Of a stretch of 64,000 bases of DNA, positions 6,131 to 14,772 are shown piece after piece (within the stretch, counting starts at the first letter, position 1; every line of letters starts with the position of its first letter). The notes under the pieces are model-generated. The model searched no databases. It worked only from the letters and a program-made list of their open reading frames with translations, and was not told the DNA's origin. Origin of the DNA: Clostridiales bacterium. GTDB taxonomy: Bacteria > Bacillota > Clostridia > Saccharofermentanales > Saccharofermentanaceae. Location: positions 142,155 to 206,154 of the forward strand of contig JAGAXM010000022.1 of assembly GCA_017940895.1 (NCBI GenBank), given 5' to 3'. The position numbers and the translations under genes are program-made.

Positions 6131-9000
6131 ACCGGCTCGCAAGATTCAGATTCGGTAATCTTCATAAGAGAAGGATACTCGTTGTTATCAGTGTAATTAT
6201 ACTGATGGCGTTGACTTCGGTACTTTTCCTTACATTTATAGGCTTTTTCGGAAGCCGTGCGGAGCTGCCGAGACTTCGTGCTACAGCCGAACTTACATCC
6301 GGAAGCACGCAGGGCGTAGGAATTAACGTACTTGATATTCCGGATGCCAATATACTTGAAGATCCTTTCTTCAGTAAGATTGAGAACTGTATTTCGGCAC
6401 CGGTGTCCGAAGCTGAAGGGTATTATGTTTATTTTGATCCTGAACAGGCGGGACAATTCAGTGATCTGTCGCAGGGGAGCAGCGTCAATATTCTTTCGAT
6501 TGACGGAAGCGGCAAGATGGGGCTTCGATACAGCGGAGATGTGATAGGTTTTACCGATACCATGTTCGGAGTTCCGGTCGCGCTTGAAGACCAGTCCGCT
6601 CTTTGGGTCAATGATCCTGTCATTAAGACAGCAGAGTCTTCAGGATCGCTTTATCTTCTTACCCAGTCCGGCAAGATAATCTCTGATGCGGCTGTATTCC
6701 CGACGGATGAATCCGTTGATGTTCCTTTCGTTGATATATGTGCAGAGGGGATATCGGTTTACGGATTGACGGTTACAGGTGATGTCTATATCTCTACAGA
6801 TGCAGGTCCGTTTACACTTCTCGGTTCCTGCGGTGTTAATGAAGGTGTTGCTTCTGAACATATTGCATGTGCTAACGGTAATATCAATGTATTCCTGTCA
6901 AATGATTCGGTAATGACTTATTCGTCAGAAGGCTTTGTAAGGACAGGGAATATGGCTGCCGATCATGTTGAGTCAGGCAACGGCTTTATGGCTGTATGCG
7001 CTGGTAATGATATATATGTCAGCCGTAACGGATTGTTCATGGTAAAGGTTGAGCAGACCGATGAGATCATCAGAGCCGACGATTCTGTAACCGATATGGA
7101 AGTCGGCGGAAATGCCGTATACATACTTACTTCATATGGCAAGCTTATAAGGATTGATATGTCATCGGATATACCGGAAGTGACATCGATAGATATATCT
7201 TCCATCGAACCTTTAAGTATCTGCCCTTCCGGGAATAATGCGGTTATAGCGGTCGCTTCTGATCATCAGGCTTATTATATATCCTTGGCTGAAGGCGGTC
7301 CCAAGTCTCTCGGTCTGACCGGCATCTCGGCTGATGATGTTTTGTCTTACGGAGATGATGATTATATCGTAAGAAGCGGCAACCTTCTCTATGAGTCTTC
7401 GTTGATGTGCGCGTTGGAAGTCGATCTGCCGATCGCAGACGGACTGGTTATTGAAGGCGATATCTGTATGGTTAAGAATTCCGGTACCGATACGGGTGCC
7501 TGGGATATCTATGGAGATACCGAACTGATGAGTACTGACAGCGGAGTCTGTCTTACAGGTACCGGCAACGGTCTTCATGCAATGTCCGTGCTTCTGAACG
7601 GATCCTCAGAAGAACTGTTTGAGGAGAATCTGTTCTACAGGATAGAGGTAACGCTTTCTTCGAGTGTTACGGATCCCGATTGTTATGTATGGCTTGAAGG
7701 TGACACGTTCGGAAGTCAGGGGATGAGAATAGATGAGATAAGTGATCAGCCCAGATCTTATTCTTATGTATTCGTTGTTACCGAACAGATGCTTTCAGAT
7801 GAGAACATAAGATTTAATATATCGTTCGAAGGCGAAGCCATGATCAATCTCAGCAATGTCTATGTCGGGCTTGACCGTTATGATATTAACTCTGTTCCTA
7901 CTGACTTTACTGACAGGATCATAGCAAGTAATCCTTCCGCTTTGCGATTTGCATCTCTCGTTCCGGGAAGCAACGGATTCTGTGAGGAGACGTTCTACGG
8001 GGTCAGTGCTTTCTCGCTTGAGCGTGCCATGATCCTGAGTAAGGATTCGGGAGCCAATCCGTGGATCGTTCTGGGACCTTCCTTGTCTCAGAATGATGTC
8101 GATGAACTTCTTGGTTATCTGTGCGGGTCCGTGTCGAATGATTACGGCCGTGCGAGGATCAATAACGGTACCGCACTTCCTTGGAGCAGACAGTTCGATA
8201 CGATCTATATCGAGATAGGAGATATCGATAATACATTCCCCACTGATTCGCAAAGAGGCGCGTATGTTTCGTATGTTATAAACCTTTTCGCGAAGTCGGA
8301 GTTCTATCTTGAGATCAAAGATAAAGTCGTATTTATCGACGGAATGAATTACGAGGGAGGCGTTATGCTGTCTGATGCGGACAGACATGCTTCCGGTATC
8401 GTACTTGATATAGTCGAGAGTGAAGGTGAGCCTCTTAACTTTATAGACTCGGTATATGCTTCGATCGACAATGCGATCTATGATGCGCCCAGATCAAGAA
8501 GCTCGGGTTCGGGAGGAGGAGAGTATGTATCTTCAGTACGTATCGGACCTTCGATCGCTTCGGGTACTTACGTGTCTGCCGATATAGTATCCGCGATCAT
8601 CAGAGCCGAGAGCATGTATTCGGAGCTTATCATGATCGATTCCGATATGCCGTCGTGCGGGCTTATCTCAACATTAAGACCGCTTATTAACGGCGATCTG
8701 ATGTACTGCGAGACAATGGAGCCTCTCGATTCGTCTTCGAGATTTACCTCCGAAGGATTTGACACGGCATGCGAGACTTTGCTCATCGATAAGACTGACA
8801 GCATCTGTCTTGTTGTCGCCAATCATTCGAACGAACTGCAGCAGTTTGTAGTGTTAAGTGATGCTTATAATACGTCTTACGGATATTACAGACGATACTC
8901 TTCTCAGGGCGCTTTACTGATGGAAAGGGATCTCGACGGAATCGGTCTGCGACTTGTTCTTCAAGCGGGCGAATATATGGTCATCGAGATCCCCAAGTAG
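6127..9000 (+). CDS. Large exported protein with beta-propeller-like N-half and glycosidase-like C-half
   Basis: A 957-aa protein with one N-terminal hydrophobic anchor (about residues 17-40) after a basic start, so the bulk is outside the membrane. Residues about 100-430 contain repeated short beta blades with V-x-G-x-x-Y or SGK-x-I turns, suggesting a propeller used for binding. Residues about 590-860 (GSNGFCEETFYGVSAFSLER, ANPWIVLGPSLSQ, FDTIYIEIGD) recall the (beta/alpha)8 core of clan GH-A/GH51 arabinofuranosidases, where a GNE motif carries the acid/base; here the equivalent place reads IGD, so activity is doubtful. A Gly/Ser linker follows (SGSGGG), then a beta domain. Coupled by ATGA overlap to the CPBP protease. 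Function unknown. Confidence 0.6.
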   Translation: MNRLARFRFGNLHKRRILVVISVIILMALTSVLFLTFIGFFGSRAELPRLRATAELTSGSTQGVGINVLDIPDANILEDPFFSKIENCISAPVSEAEGYYVYFDPEQAGQFSDLSQGSSVNILSIDGSGKMGLRYSGDVIGFTDTMFGVPVALEDQSALWVNDPVIKTAESSGSLYLLTQSGKIISDAAVFPTDESVDVPFVDICAEGISVYGLTVTGDVYISTDAGPFTLLGSCGVNEGVASEHIACANGNINVFLSNDSVMTYSSEGFVRTGNMAADHVESGNGFMAVCAGNDIYVSRNGLFMVKVEQTDEIIRADDSVTDMEVGGNAVYILTSYGKLIRIDMSSDIPEVTSIDISSIEPLSICPSGNNAVIAVASDHQAYYISLAEGGPKSLGLTGISADDVLSYGDDDYIVRSGNLLYESSLMCALEVDLPIADGLVIEGDICMVKNSGTDTGAWDIYGDTELMSTDSGVCLTGTGNGLHAMSVLLNGSSEELFEENLFYRIEVTLSSSVTDPDCYVWLEGDTFGSQGMRIDEISDQPRSYSYVFVVTEQMLSDENIRFNISFEGEAMINLSNVYVGLDRYDINSVPTDFTDRIIASNPSALRFASLVPGSNGFCEETFYGVSAFSLERAMILSKDSGANPWIVLGPSLSQNDVDELLGYLCGSVSNDYGRARINNGTALPWSRQFDTIYIEIGDIDNTFPTDSQRGAYVSYVINLFAKSEFYLEIKDKVVFIDGMNYEGGVMLSDADRHASGIVLDIVESEGEPLNFIDSVYASIDNAIYDAPRSRSSGSGGGEYVSSVRIGPSIASGTYVSADIVSAIIRAESMYSELIMIDSDMPSCGLISTLRPLINGDLMYCETMEPLDSSSRFTSEGFDTACETLLIDKTDSICLVVANHSNELQQFVVLSDAYNTSYGYYRRYSSQGALLMERDLDGIGLRLVLQAGEYMVIEIPK

Positions 9001-9008
9001 GATTAAAC

Positions 9009-9221
9009 TCAGTTAATACCTGTTACTGTATACTCCAGATCAGTTACGGCTTTAGTCAGCATCTCGTCTGTTACGTCGCCGTCAATCTCAACTACAGCCT
9101 TGCCGTCTTCGTGAGAAGCCTCGGCGGTAACTACACCGGGGATGTCCATGAGAGCATTTCTTACGGCCTTCTCGCAGTGCTTGCACATCATGCCTTCGAT
9201 ACTTATCGTCTTTGTTGCCAT
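9009..9221 (-). CDS. Candidate stand-alone copper chaperone made from an internal start in copA
   Basis: Within copA, in the same frame, a perfect AGGAGGA (minus strand, 9237-9231) stands 9 nt before an ATG at 9221. Translation from there would give a 70-residue protein, MATKTISIEGMMCKHCEKAV onward, the size and fold of CopZ (Cys-x2-Cys metal loop near residue 13). The domain would thus be made both fused to CopA and free. E. coli copA reaches a similar double output by frameshifting. Use of this start is inferred from the ribosome site only. Confidence 0.5.
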   Translation of the reverse strand: MATKTISIEGMMCKHCEKAVRNALMDIPGVVTAEASHEDGKAVVEIDGDVTDEMLTKAVTDLEYTVTGIN

Positions 9222-11492
9222 CTTTCTGATTCCTCCTGTTATCTCCTGCGGAAGCTCCGCGGGTTTGCTTAAGCGTTTGTCGTGCCTTGAAGAAGACACG
9301 TCGAAAAGGTTGATCCTCAATGCATTCATGCATACGGTAAAACTCGAAATGCTCATGGCGGCTGCACCGAGGACGGGCTTCATTATTATACCCAGACCGT
9401 AGAGTGCACCGGAAGCTACGGGTATGAGAAGAATGTTATAGATAAATGCCCAGAACAGATTCTCATGTATTATCGTAACGGTTCTTCTGGAAAGTCTGAT
9501 CGCTGCAGGTACGTCAGTGAGCTTGGACTTAACGAGTACCACGTCGGCTGCATCTATCGCTACGTCGGTTCCTGCTCCGATCGCGATACCGATATCTGCG
9601 CTAGTGAGGGCCGGGGCATCGTTGATCCCGTCGCCGACCATCGCGACTTTACCGTACTTTTGCAGTTCTCTGATCACTTTATCTTTACCGTCAGGAAGAA
9701 CTCCTGCGATCACCTTATCTACTCCTGCTTTGGAAGCGATGGCATTCGCTGTTCTCTCATTATCGCCTGTGAGCATAACTGTCCTGATGCCCATGTTATG
9801 AAGCTCTTCGATAGCCTTTGAAGCTTCTTCCTTGATCGTATCGGCAACGGCGATTATTCCGATGAATTTCCCGTCACATGCGAAGAAGATGGGAGTCTTG
9901 CCTTCGCCCGAAAGTCTGACTGATTCTGAGATTGCTTCATCGGGTACCTTCACAAGCTTCGTTATATATTCTTTGTTTCCGCCGAAAGTTTCTTTACCGT
10001 TGATCTTTCCGGTAAGACCTTTACCCGGAACGGCAGAAAAATCAGTACATTCGTATTTGTCTCCCGAACGCGCGACAACTGCCTTGGCGAGCGGATGCTC
10101 TGACTTACTCTCGAGACTTGCGGCAATCTTTATCAATTCATTCTTACCGATATCTGCAGCGGGGACGACGTCTGTGACCGACGGTTCGCCTTTTGTTACA
10201 GTTCCAGTCTTATCCAATGCTACAATTGATATCCTGCCTGTCTGCTCCAAAGCTTCTGAAGTCTTGAAGAGTATTCCGTTCTTGGCACCGAGTCCGTTTC
10301 CTGCCATTATCGCAACAGGTGTGGCAAGACCTAATGCACACGGGCAGCTTACTACCAGAACCGCAATGCCTCTGGTAAGCGAGAAGCTTAAGTCGTGACC
10401 TGAGATCAGCCATATAACAGTAACTATGGCTGCGATGATCAATACTGCAGGAACGAATATACCTGATATCTTATCTGCAGTCCTTGCGATAGGTGCTTTC
10501 GTTGCGGCCGAATCGCTGACCATCTTGATGATCTGTGACAGTGTTGTATCTTCTCCTACGCGGGTTGCCTTGCATCTTAAGAATCCGGACTGATTAACCG
10601 TTGCGGCAGATACCTTGTCTCCGGGCTCCTTATCAACAGGAACGGATTCGCCGGTAAGAGCGGCTTCGTTTATTGCACTTTGTCCCTCGATAACGACACC
10701 GTCGACGGGAATCTTATCACCGGGCTTAACAATGAATATATCTCCTGCAGCAACTTCTTCTACGGGGACGGTAACTTCTTTATCATTACGTATAACGGTT
10801 GCGCTCTGAGGAGCAAGATCCATAAGGGATTTAAGGGCATTTGTAGTGCGTCCTTTTGATATGGATTCGAGGAGCTTACCTATCGTGATGAGTGTAACGA
10901 TCATTGCAGCTGATTCGAAGTACAGCGCGGGCATATCATCATTGCTTGCCGGATTGCTCATTACGATCAGCTGATAAGCGCTGTACAGGAATGACACGCC
11001 GGATCCCATAGCTACCAGAGTATCCATGTTAGGCGCACCGTGGATAACAGCCTTGAATCCGCTTATGAAGAACTTCTGGTTGATTACCATGATGATGCCG
11101 GATAGCAGCATCTGTAATATCCCTGAGGCAACCATGTTGTGTCCGATAAGGAAAGGTGAGGGCCAGCCCCACATATGTACGCCCATCGAGAAGTACATAA
11201 GTATCAGAAGAATAACAACGGAACTTATAAGTCTCTTCTTAAGAACAGGCAATTCTTTGTTCTCGAGAGAGTCTTTACCTGCAGATTTTTCAGCACCCGT
11301 AAGTGATGCTCCGTAGCCGGCATTCTCGACAGCTTTAATGATGCTGTCGGGGGAAGCGCTTCCTTCAACTGTCATCGAGTTCGTAAGGAGGGAAACGGCG
11401 CATGAATCTACGCCGGGAACGCTGTTCACGGCCTTTTCGACATGTGCCTGACATGCGGCACAGCTCATTCCTGTTACATCGTACTTCGCCAT
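9009..11492 (-). CDS. copA: Copper-translocating P1B-type ATPase with C-terminal CopZ-like domain
   Basis: A membrane copper exporter of 827 aa. Order: N-terminal heavy-metal-associated domain (GMSCAACQAHVEKAV, Cys-x2-Cys at 11/14), transmembrane helices, actuator TGES, the CPC metal-binding helix (VVSCPCALGLATP), phosphorylation motif DKTGTVTKGE, HP locus (SEHPLAKA) and GDGINDAPAL hinge. This is a Cu(I) signature. The last 70 residues form a second metal-binding domain (GMMCKHCEKAVRNAL). It starts 1 nt after the csoR stop, so repressor and pump form one operon under the CsoR operator. The C-terminal domain has its own start and ribosome site (separate entry). Convergent with the gene ending at 9000. 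Confidence 0.95.
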   Translation of the reverse strand: MAKYDVTGMSCAACQAHVEKAVNSVPGVDSCAVSLLTNSMTVEGSASPDSIIKAVENAGYGASLTGAEKSAGKDSLENKELPVLKKRLISSVVILLILMYFSMGVHMWGWPSPFLIGHNMVASGILQMLLSGIIMVINQKFFISGFKAVIHGAPNMDTLVAMGSGVSFLYSAYQLIVMSNPASNDDMPALYFESAAMIVTLITIGKLLESISKGRTTNALKSLMDLAPQSATVIRNDKEVTVPVEEVAAGDIFIVKPGDKIPVDGVVIEGQSAINEAALTGESVPVDKEPGDKVSAATVNQSGFLRCKATRVGEDTTLSQIIKMVSDSAATKAPIARTADKISGIFVPAVLIIAAIVTVIWLISGHDLSFSLTRGIAVLVVSCPCALGLATPVAIMAGNGLGAKNGILFKTSEALEQTGRISIVALDKTGTVTKGEPSVTDVVPAADIGKNELIKIAASLESKSEHPLAKAVVARSGDKYECTDFSAVPGKGLTGKINGKETFGGNKEYITKLVKVPDEAISESVRLSGEGKTPIFFACDGKFIGIIAVADTIKEEASKAIEELHNMGIRTVMLTGDNERTANAIASKAGVDKVIAGVLPDGKDKVIRELQKYGKVAMVGDGINDAPALTSADIGIAIGAGTDVAIDAADVVLVKSKLTDVPAAIRLSRRTVTIIHENLFWAFIYNILLIPVASGALYGLGIIMKPVLGAAAMSISSFTVCMNALRINLFDVSSSRHDKRLSKPAELPQEITGGIRKMATKTISIEGMMCKHCEKAVRNALMDIPGVVTAEASHEDGKAVVEIDGDVTDEMLTKAVTDLEYTVTGIN

Positions 11493-11493
11493 A

Positions 11494-11799
11494 TTACTTC
11501 ATCATCTTCTGCAGAAGCTCCACGAGCTCGTCTATCTTCTCATCGGAACCGTTCTTAACGTCATCCTTTACGCACGACTTTATGTGGCTTCCGAGCAGTA
11601 CCTTCGAAAAGGAGTTGAGCGAGCATCTTGCAGCATTAACCTGGGTTAAGATGTCTACGCAGTAAGCGCCTTCATCGACCATCTTATGTATGCCTCTGAT
11701 CTGACCTTCGATCCTGTTAAGACGGCTTATAAGATCCTTGATCTCATCTTCGCTTCTGTCTTTGTGTTCGCAGTGAGGACATTTTTTACCGTTGCTCAT
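11494..11799 (-). CDS. csoR: CsoR-type copper-sensing transcriptional repressor
   Basis: An all-helical metal-sensing repressor of 101 aa. The conserved Cu(I) ligands of CsoR are visible: Cys in YCVDILTQVNAARC (helix 2), and His-x3-Cys in GSHIKSCV. An extra CPHCEH motif lies at the N-terminus. The RLNRIEGQIRGI stretch is the family's DNA-contact helix. I start at ATG 11799, with GGAGG six nt upstream; longer in-frame versions would run through the operator and promoter. It is the first gene of csoR-copA and should repress its own operon, releasing DNA on Cu(I) binding. Confidence 0.93.
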   Translation of the reverse strand: MSNGKKCPHCEHKDRSEDEIKDLISRLNRIEGQIRGIHKMVDEGAYCVDILTQVNAARCSLNSFSKVLLGSHIKSCVKDDVKNGSDEKIDELVELLQKMMK

Positions 11800-11813
11800 A
11801 TACTGCCTCCAAT

Positions 11814-11830
11814 ATACCCCTAGGGGGTAT
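11814..11830. promoter_or_regulatory. CsoR operator
   Basis: ATACCCCTAGGGGGTAT is the classical G-tract pseudo-palindrome bound by CsoR tetramers. It lies about 5-20 nt downstream of the predicted csoR transcription start, so binding would block initiation. Confidence 0.85.
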
Positions 11831-11841
11831 GTTATATACGG

Positions 11842-11870
11842 ATAATAATCTTTGCCCAAAGAGATGTCAA
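11842..11870 (-). promoter_or_regulatory. Promoter of the csoR-copA operon
   Basis: Minus strand: TTGACA (11870-11865), 17-nt spacer, TATTAT (11847-11842). It matches the SigA consensus at 11 of 12 positions. It physically overlaps the opposite-facing promoter at 11852-11881. Confidence 0.8.
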
Positions 11871-11881
11871 TCAATTATAAT
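11852..11881 (+). promoter_or_regulatory. Promoter of the radical SAM gene, leaderless type
   Basis: TTGCCC (11852-11857), 18-nt spacer, perfect TATAAT (11876-11881), then 6 nt to the ATG at 11888. No ribosome site is present, so transcription should start on the start codon. It overlaps the copper operon promoter on the other strand. Confidence 0.65.
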
Positions 11882-11887
11882 TGTCAT

Positions 11888-13009
11888 ATGGACAGGCAGA
11901 GCGGAGCATTCGATATTCAGGCTTATATGACGCGCGGAGTGGAGCGTGTTGTTGCCGATGCGGTTCGTGCAACGCTTAAAAATCCCAAGGAAAGCATCTT
12001 TATGGCTAAGTTTGCCGCAGCGTCCCGCCGTGCATCCGCAAGACGCAGGGAGGCTGAGGAGAAAGGTGAACATATACCGGCTTTCCTTATCGCGAGCATT
12101 ACTTCCCAGTGCAATCTCCACTGCGCCGGCTGCTATTCCAGGTGTAATAACGCGACCACGGATGAGAGCCCGGTTAATCTTCTTAACAAAGATGATTGGA
12201 ATAAGATATTCAATGAAGCCAATGAACTGGGTATCAGCTTCATACTTCTTGCTGGCGGCGAGCCTATGCTTCGGCATGATGTTATAGAGACGGCGGGAAG
12301 TATACCCGATATTCTTTTTCCGGTATTTACCAACGGAACATTCATGAACGACCGGTACCTTGATCTTCTCGATGAACACAGGAATCTTATCCCGATTATC
12401 AGCCTGGAAGGAGACAGGGAAGTTACGGACAGGCGAAGGGGAGACGGGGTCTACGATAAGCTTGTAACTGCTATGGACAGACTTAATGGCAGAGGAATTA
12501 TCTTCGGGGCTTCGGTTACGGTTACTGCTGAAAATCTTAATGATGTTCTGTCGGATAGATTTGTAAGCGATCTGTCGGCGCGCGGCTGTAAAGCTGTTAT
12601 ATATGTGGAGTATGTTCCGGTCGAAGAAGAAAGCATTGATCTTGCACCCGGCGATAAAGAACGTGAGGTTATTGAAGGAAGGATATCGGATCTTCGCCGC
12701 GATTATCAACAGATGCTGTTTATATCGTTCCCGGGTGATGAGAAAAGTTCGGGAGGCTGCGTGGCTGCAGGCAGGGGGTTCTTCCATATAAATGCATACG
12801 GCAGCGCAGAACCTTGTCCTTTCTCTCCTTATTCCGATATCAATGTGAAGGATACGTCCCTCAAGGATGCTCTCAATTCGAAGTTCTTCCGGGCTCTCCG
12901 TGATGACGGGTATCTTCTTGATGAGCATAGAGGCGGATGCACTCTTTATACCAAGAGAGCGCAGGTTGAGAAGTTGATTGCCGATAATGACGGGAATCGA
13001 ATGATATAG
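11888..13009 (+). CDS. Radical SAM protein with SPASM-like C-terminal cysteines
   Basis: A 373-aa protein. After a basic helical N-terminal region, the radical SAM motif C75-x3-C79-x2-C82 (CNLHCAGCYSRC) binds the 4Fe-4S cluster that cleaves S-adenosylmethionine; GGEP (SAM-binding) follows at about 128. The C-terminal third has further cysteines (GGCVAAG, EPCPFSPYSD, GGCTLY), spaced as in a reduced SPASM/twitch auxiliary-cluster domain. Such proteins modify peptides or act in cofactor synthesis; no precursor peptide or partner gene is adjacent, so the substrate is unknown. The in-frame upstream start at 11852 would cross the promoter; ATG 11888 is preferred. It diverges from the copper operon and shares its control region. 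Confidence 0.85.
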   Translation: MDRQSGAFDIQAYMTRGVERVVADAVRATLKNPKESIFMAKFAAASRRASARRREAEEKGEHIPAFLIASITSQCNLHCAGCYSRCNNATTDESPVNLLNKDDWNKIFNEANELGISFILLAGGEPMLRHDVIETAGSIPDILFPVFTNGTFMNDRYLDLLDEHRNLIPIISLEGDREVTDRRRGDGVYDKLVTAMDRLNGRGIIFGASVTVTAENLNDVLSDRFVSDLSARGCKAVIYVEYVPVEEESIDLAPGDKEREVIEGRISDLRRDYQQMLFISFPGDEKSSGGCVAAGRGFFHINAYGSAEPCPFSPYSDINVKDTSLKDALNSKFFRALRDDGYLLDEHRGGCTLYTKRAQVEKLIADNDGNRMI

Positions 13010-13049
13010 TGTTATTATGAATAAGACAAAATAAGGGGAGAAGAAAGAA

Positions 13050-13841
13050 ATGGCAGAGTATCAGTATAATGAACAGAATCAGTCTCAAGGTAACAACGGT
13101 CTGTGTATCGCGGGTTTTGTTGTTTCCTTGGTTTCACTTCTGTGCTGCGGACTTACGAGCATCATCGGACTTATCCTGTCGATCATAGGTGTAGCTACTT
13201 CCAGGGGCAGAAAGAAGGGTCTTGGTATCGCAGGTATCATAATCTCTTCGATAGTGACTGTGTTACTTATAGGCGGAATAATCCTTAATTACTTTGATTT
13301 AGTTAACCGTGACAATTCCGATATCGAGGAACTCGAAGAGTGGCTGGATTCTCTTGATATAGATTCGGATAGCGGTTCCGGCAGAAGCAGCCGCAGCGCT
13401 GATGTGCTTACTGATGATGATATTACCGATATCGACTGGATCGATGAAGAAGACGGTTCGTATCTCGTATTCGGACGCGGTCATACATTCAGATATTACA
13501 TGACGGCTGACGATCTTGATGATAACTACTATGAGGGTTCATATGAGCTGTATGTAGGCGAAGAAGCAATCGAATTCATCGATGACGATCTCGAGGAATA
13601 CGGCGTTACCGAAGAGGAGATATATGAGCTCATCGATGCTAACCGCGAATATACGGCAGAGAATGTAGTTCTTTTGTATCTTCACTACGATGCACGTATG
13701 CAGGGCGGCGTTGATACTTTAAGCGGCATGAGAGATGCTCCTTACTGCGGATTCGCGATCACAAACGGCGGAGATCTTAATCTTGATCTGACCAATATGA
13801 ACAGCGCCAATTACTATTACTTCATTCCGTACGAGGACTGA
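13050..13841 (+). CDS. DUF4190 domain membrane protein
   Basis: A 263-aa protein. Residues about 14-75 form the DUF4190 unit: two hydrophobic helices joined by a Gly-rich turn and a basic loop (SRGRKKGLGIAG). The rest is a very acidic region rich in Asp and Glu, with an estimated two helices plus a beta domain (about 145-263: YLVFGRGHTFRYYMTADDL) facing outside or inside unknown. A GGGGAG ribosome site precedes the ATG. Function unknown; similar proteins are common envelope components in Bacillota. It stands alone, downstream of the radical SAM gene and followed by a hairpin oriented for the opposite strand. Confidence 0.8.
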   Translation: MAEYQYNEQNQSQGNNGLCIAGFVVSLVSLLCCGLTSIIGLILSIIGVATSRGRKKGLGIAGIIISSIVTVLLIGGIILNYFDLVNRDNSDIEELEEWLDSLDIDSDSGSGRSSRSADVLTDDDITDIDWIDEEDGSYLVFGRGHTFRYYMTADDLDDNYYEGSYELYVGEEAIEFIDDDLEEYGVTEEEIYELIDANREYTAENVVLLYLHYDARMQGGVDTLSGMRDAPYCGFAITNGGDLNLDLTNMNSANYYYFIPYED

Positions 13842-13856
13842 TATAAGTAAAACAAA

Positions 13857-13884
13857 AACGCCCGTGACCATTGTCGCGGGCGTT
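13857..13884 (-). terminator. Terminator of the tRNA-Val transcript
   Basis: AACGCCCG (13857-13864) pairs with CGGGCGTT (13877-13884). The T run follows on the minus strand (GTTTTTGTTTT), so it ends the tetR-nnrE-fliB-tRNA-Val direction; it may also weakly stop the plus strand. Confidence 0.8.
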
Positions 13885-13889
13885 ACTCA

Positions 13890-13966
13890 TGGTGGATGCT
13901 ACAGGACTCGAACCTGTGACCCCCTGCACGTCAAGCAGGTACTCTAGCCAGCTGAGCTAAGCATCC
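13890..13966 (-). tRNA. tRNA-Val (anticodon GAC)
   Basis: Minus strand, 77 nt. Acceptor GGATGCT pairs with AGCATCC, followed by discriminator A and an encoded CCA. Anticodon stem CCTGC/GCAGG encloses the loop TTGACGT, so the anticodon is GAC (Val, GUC/GUU). The T loop reads GGTTCGAGTCC. Its first 10 nt contain the stop codon of the upstream fliB-like gene. Confidence 0.95.
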
Positions 13967-14772
13967 TCAGCTCGAGAATAATACCATTTATCTAAGGCTT
14001 TGTCTATATTTACGTCTGAGTATTCTATCTCTCCCGAGATCATTCTGGCGGCTTCGTGAATGTCGGTGCCTTTAATGACCAGGTCGGCAAGAAGATATGC
14101 AGCTTCAACTGCAAATCCCGTTTCTTCCGGATATCTGTAGAGAAGATATGCGCAGAAGTTGCTGAACTCGCGGGCAGTGTTATCGATGCATTCCTTTTCC
14201 TGATCAAGAGCCGGCGGGTCGGATATGATCCTGTTGATAATGTCTGTCCATGAAGGATCCAATACTTCCAATGTGTTTACGAATTCCGCGCGGGACAGGG
14301 AAGAGCACACTTCCGGCTTTAAGTCCGCCAGTCTTTCCGTAAGAGGTTTGCTTGAATCGAATACTGTATTTATCTCATCCGATAACTCGCGCGCAGGAAC
14401 TAATCGGAAATCATCTTCTTTATCTAGAATGATCCTGCATGCTTCCTCGCAGACAAGTCCGATGCCGGCTTCCGTACAGTCTTCATACTCGTTGTAGAAT
14501 CTCGGATGCTCGGTGCAGATGTCGCACAGGAAGTCTTCGCCGTGCTCAAGTATCATGGTGCAAAGTCCGTCATCACGAAGAAAAGGACAGCGCTCGTTCT
14601 TGTCCAGAACAATAGAGCCGTCTTTGATATGTTTTGCTATGTCAGGCACAGCCATGAAGCGCTTAAGAGCATCCTCATCAACATCTATCTCCCATCCTGC
14701 GCAGCAGGTATGCCTGCACAGTGAGGCGATGCACTTAAAGTTTTTATAGTAATCAGGAAAGTACGTGGTCAT
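13957..14772 (-). CDS. fliB: Flagellin lysine-N-methylase FliB-like protein
   Basis: A 271-aa protein with the FliB/YkgJ-type N-terminal cysteine clusters: CIASLCRHTCCAGW, RCPFLRDDGLC, FLCDICTEHPRF and GLVCEEACR, probably binding a metal or Fe-S centre. FliB of Salmonella methylates flagellin lysines. No flagellar gene is in this window, so the target is unproven. It starts inside the last 20 nt of nnrE in another frame, and its TAG stop lies within the first 10 nt of tRNA-Val. It is therefore co-transcribed in the order tetR-nnrE-fliB-tRNA. Confidence 0.8.
   Translation of the reverse strand: MTTYFPDYYKNFKCIASLCRHTCCAGWEIDVDEDALKRFMAVPDIAKHIKDGSIVLDKNERCPFLRDDGLCTMILEHGEDFLCDICTEHPRFYNEYEDCTEAGIGLVCEEACRIILDKEDDFRLVPARELSDEINTVFDSSKPLTERLADLKPEVCSSLSRAEFVNTLEVLDPSWTDIINRIISDPPALDQEKECIDNTAREFSNFCAYLLYRYPEETGFAVEAAYLLADLVIKGTDIHEAARMISGEIEYSDVNIDKALDKWYYSRAEDA

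Noticed and set aside
9009..9221. Frameshift or lost stop between copA and copZ
   Set aside because: The frame is continuous and C-terminal metal-binding domains on CopA are known in Clostridia; the internal start is reported instead.
11867..12928. 353-codon open frame on the minus strand
   Set aside because: It is antisense to the radical SAM gene, has no recognisable motif and no ribosome site; a shadow frame.
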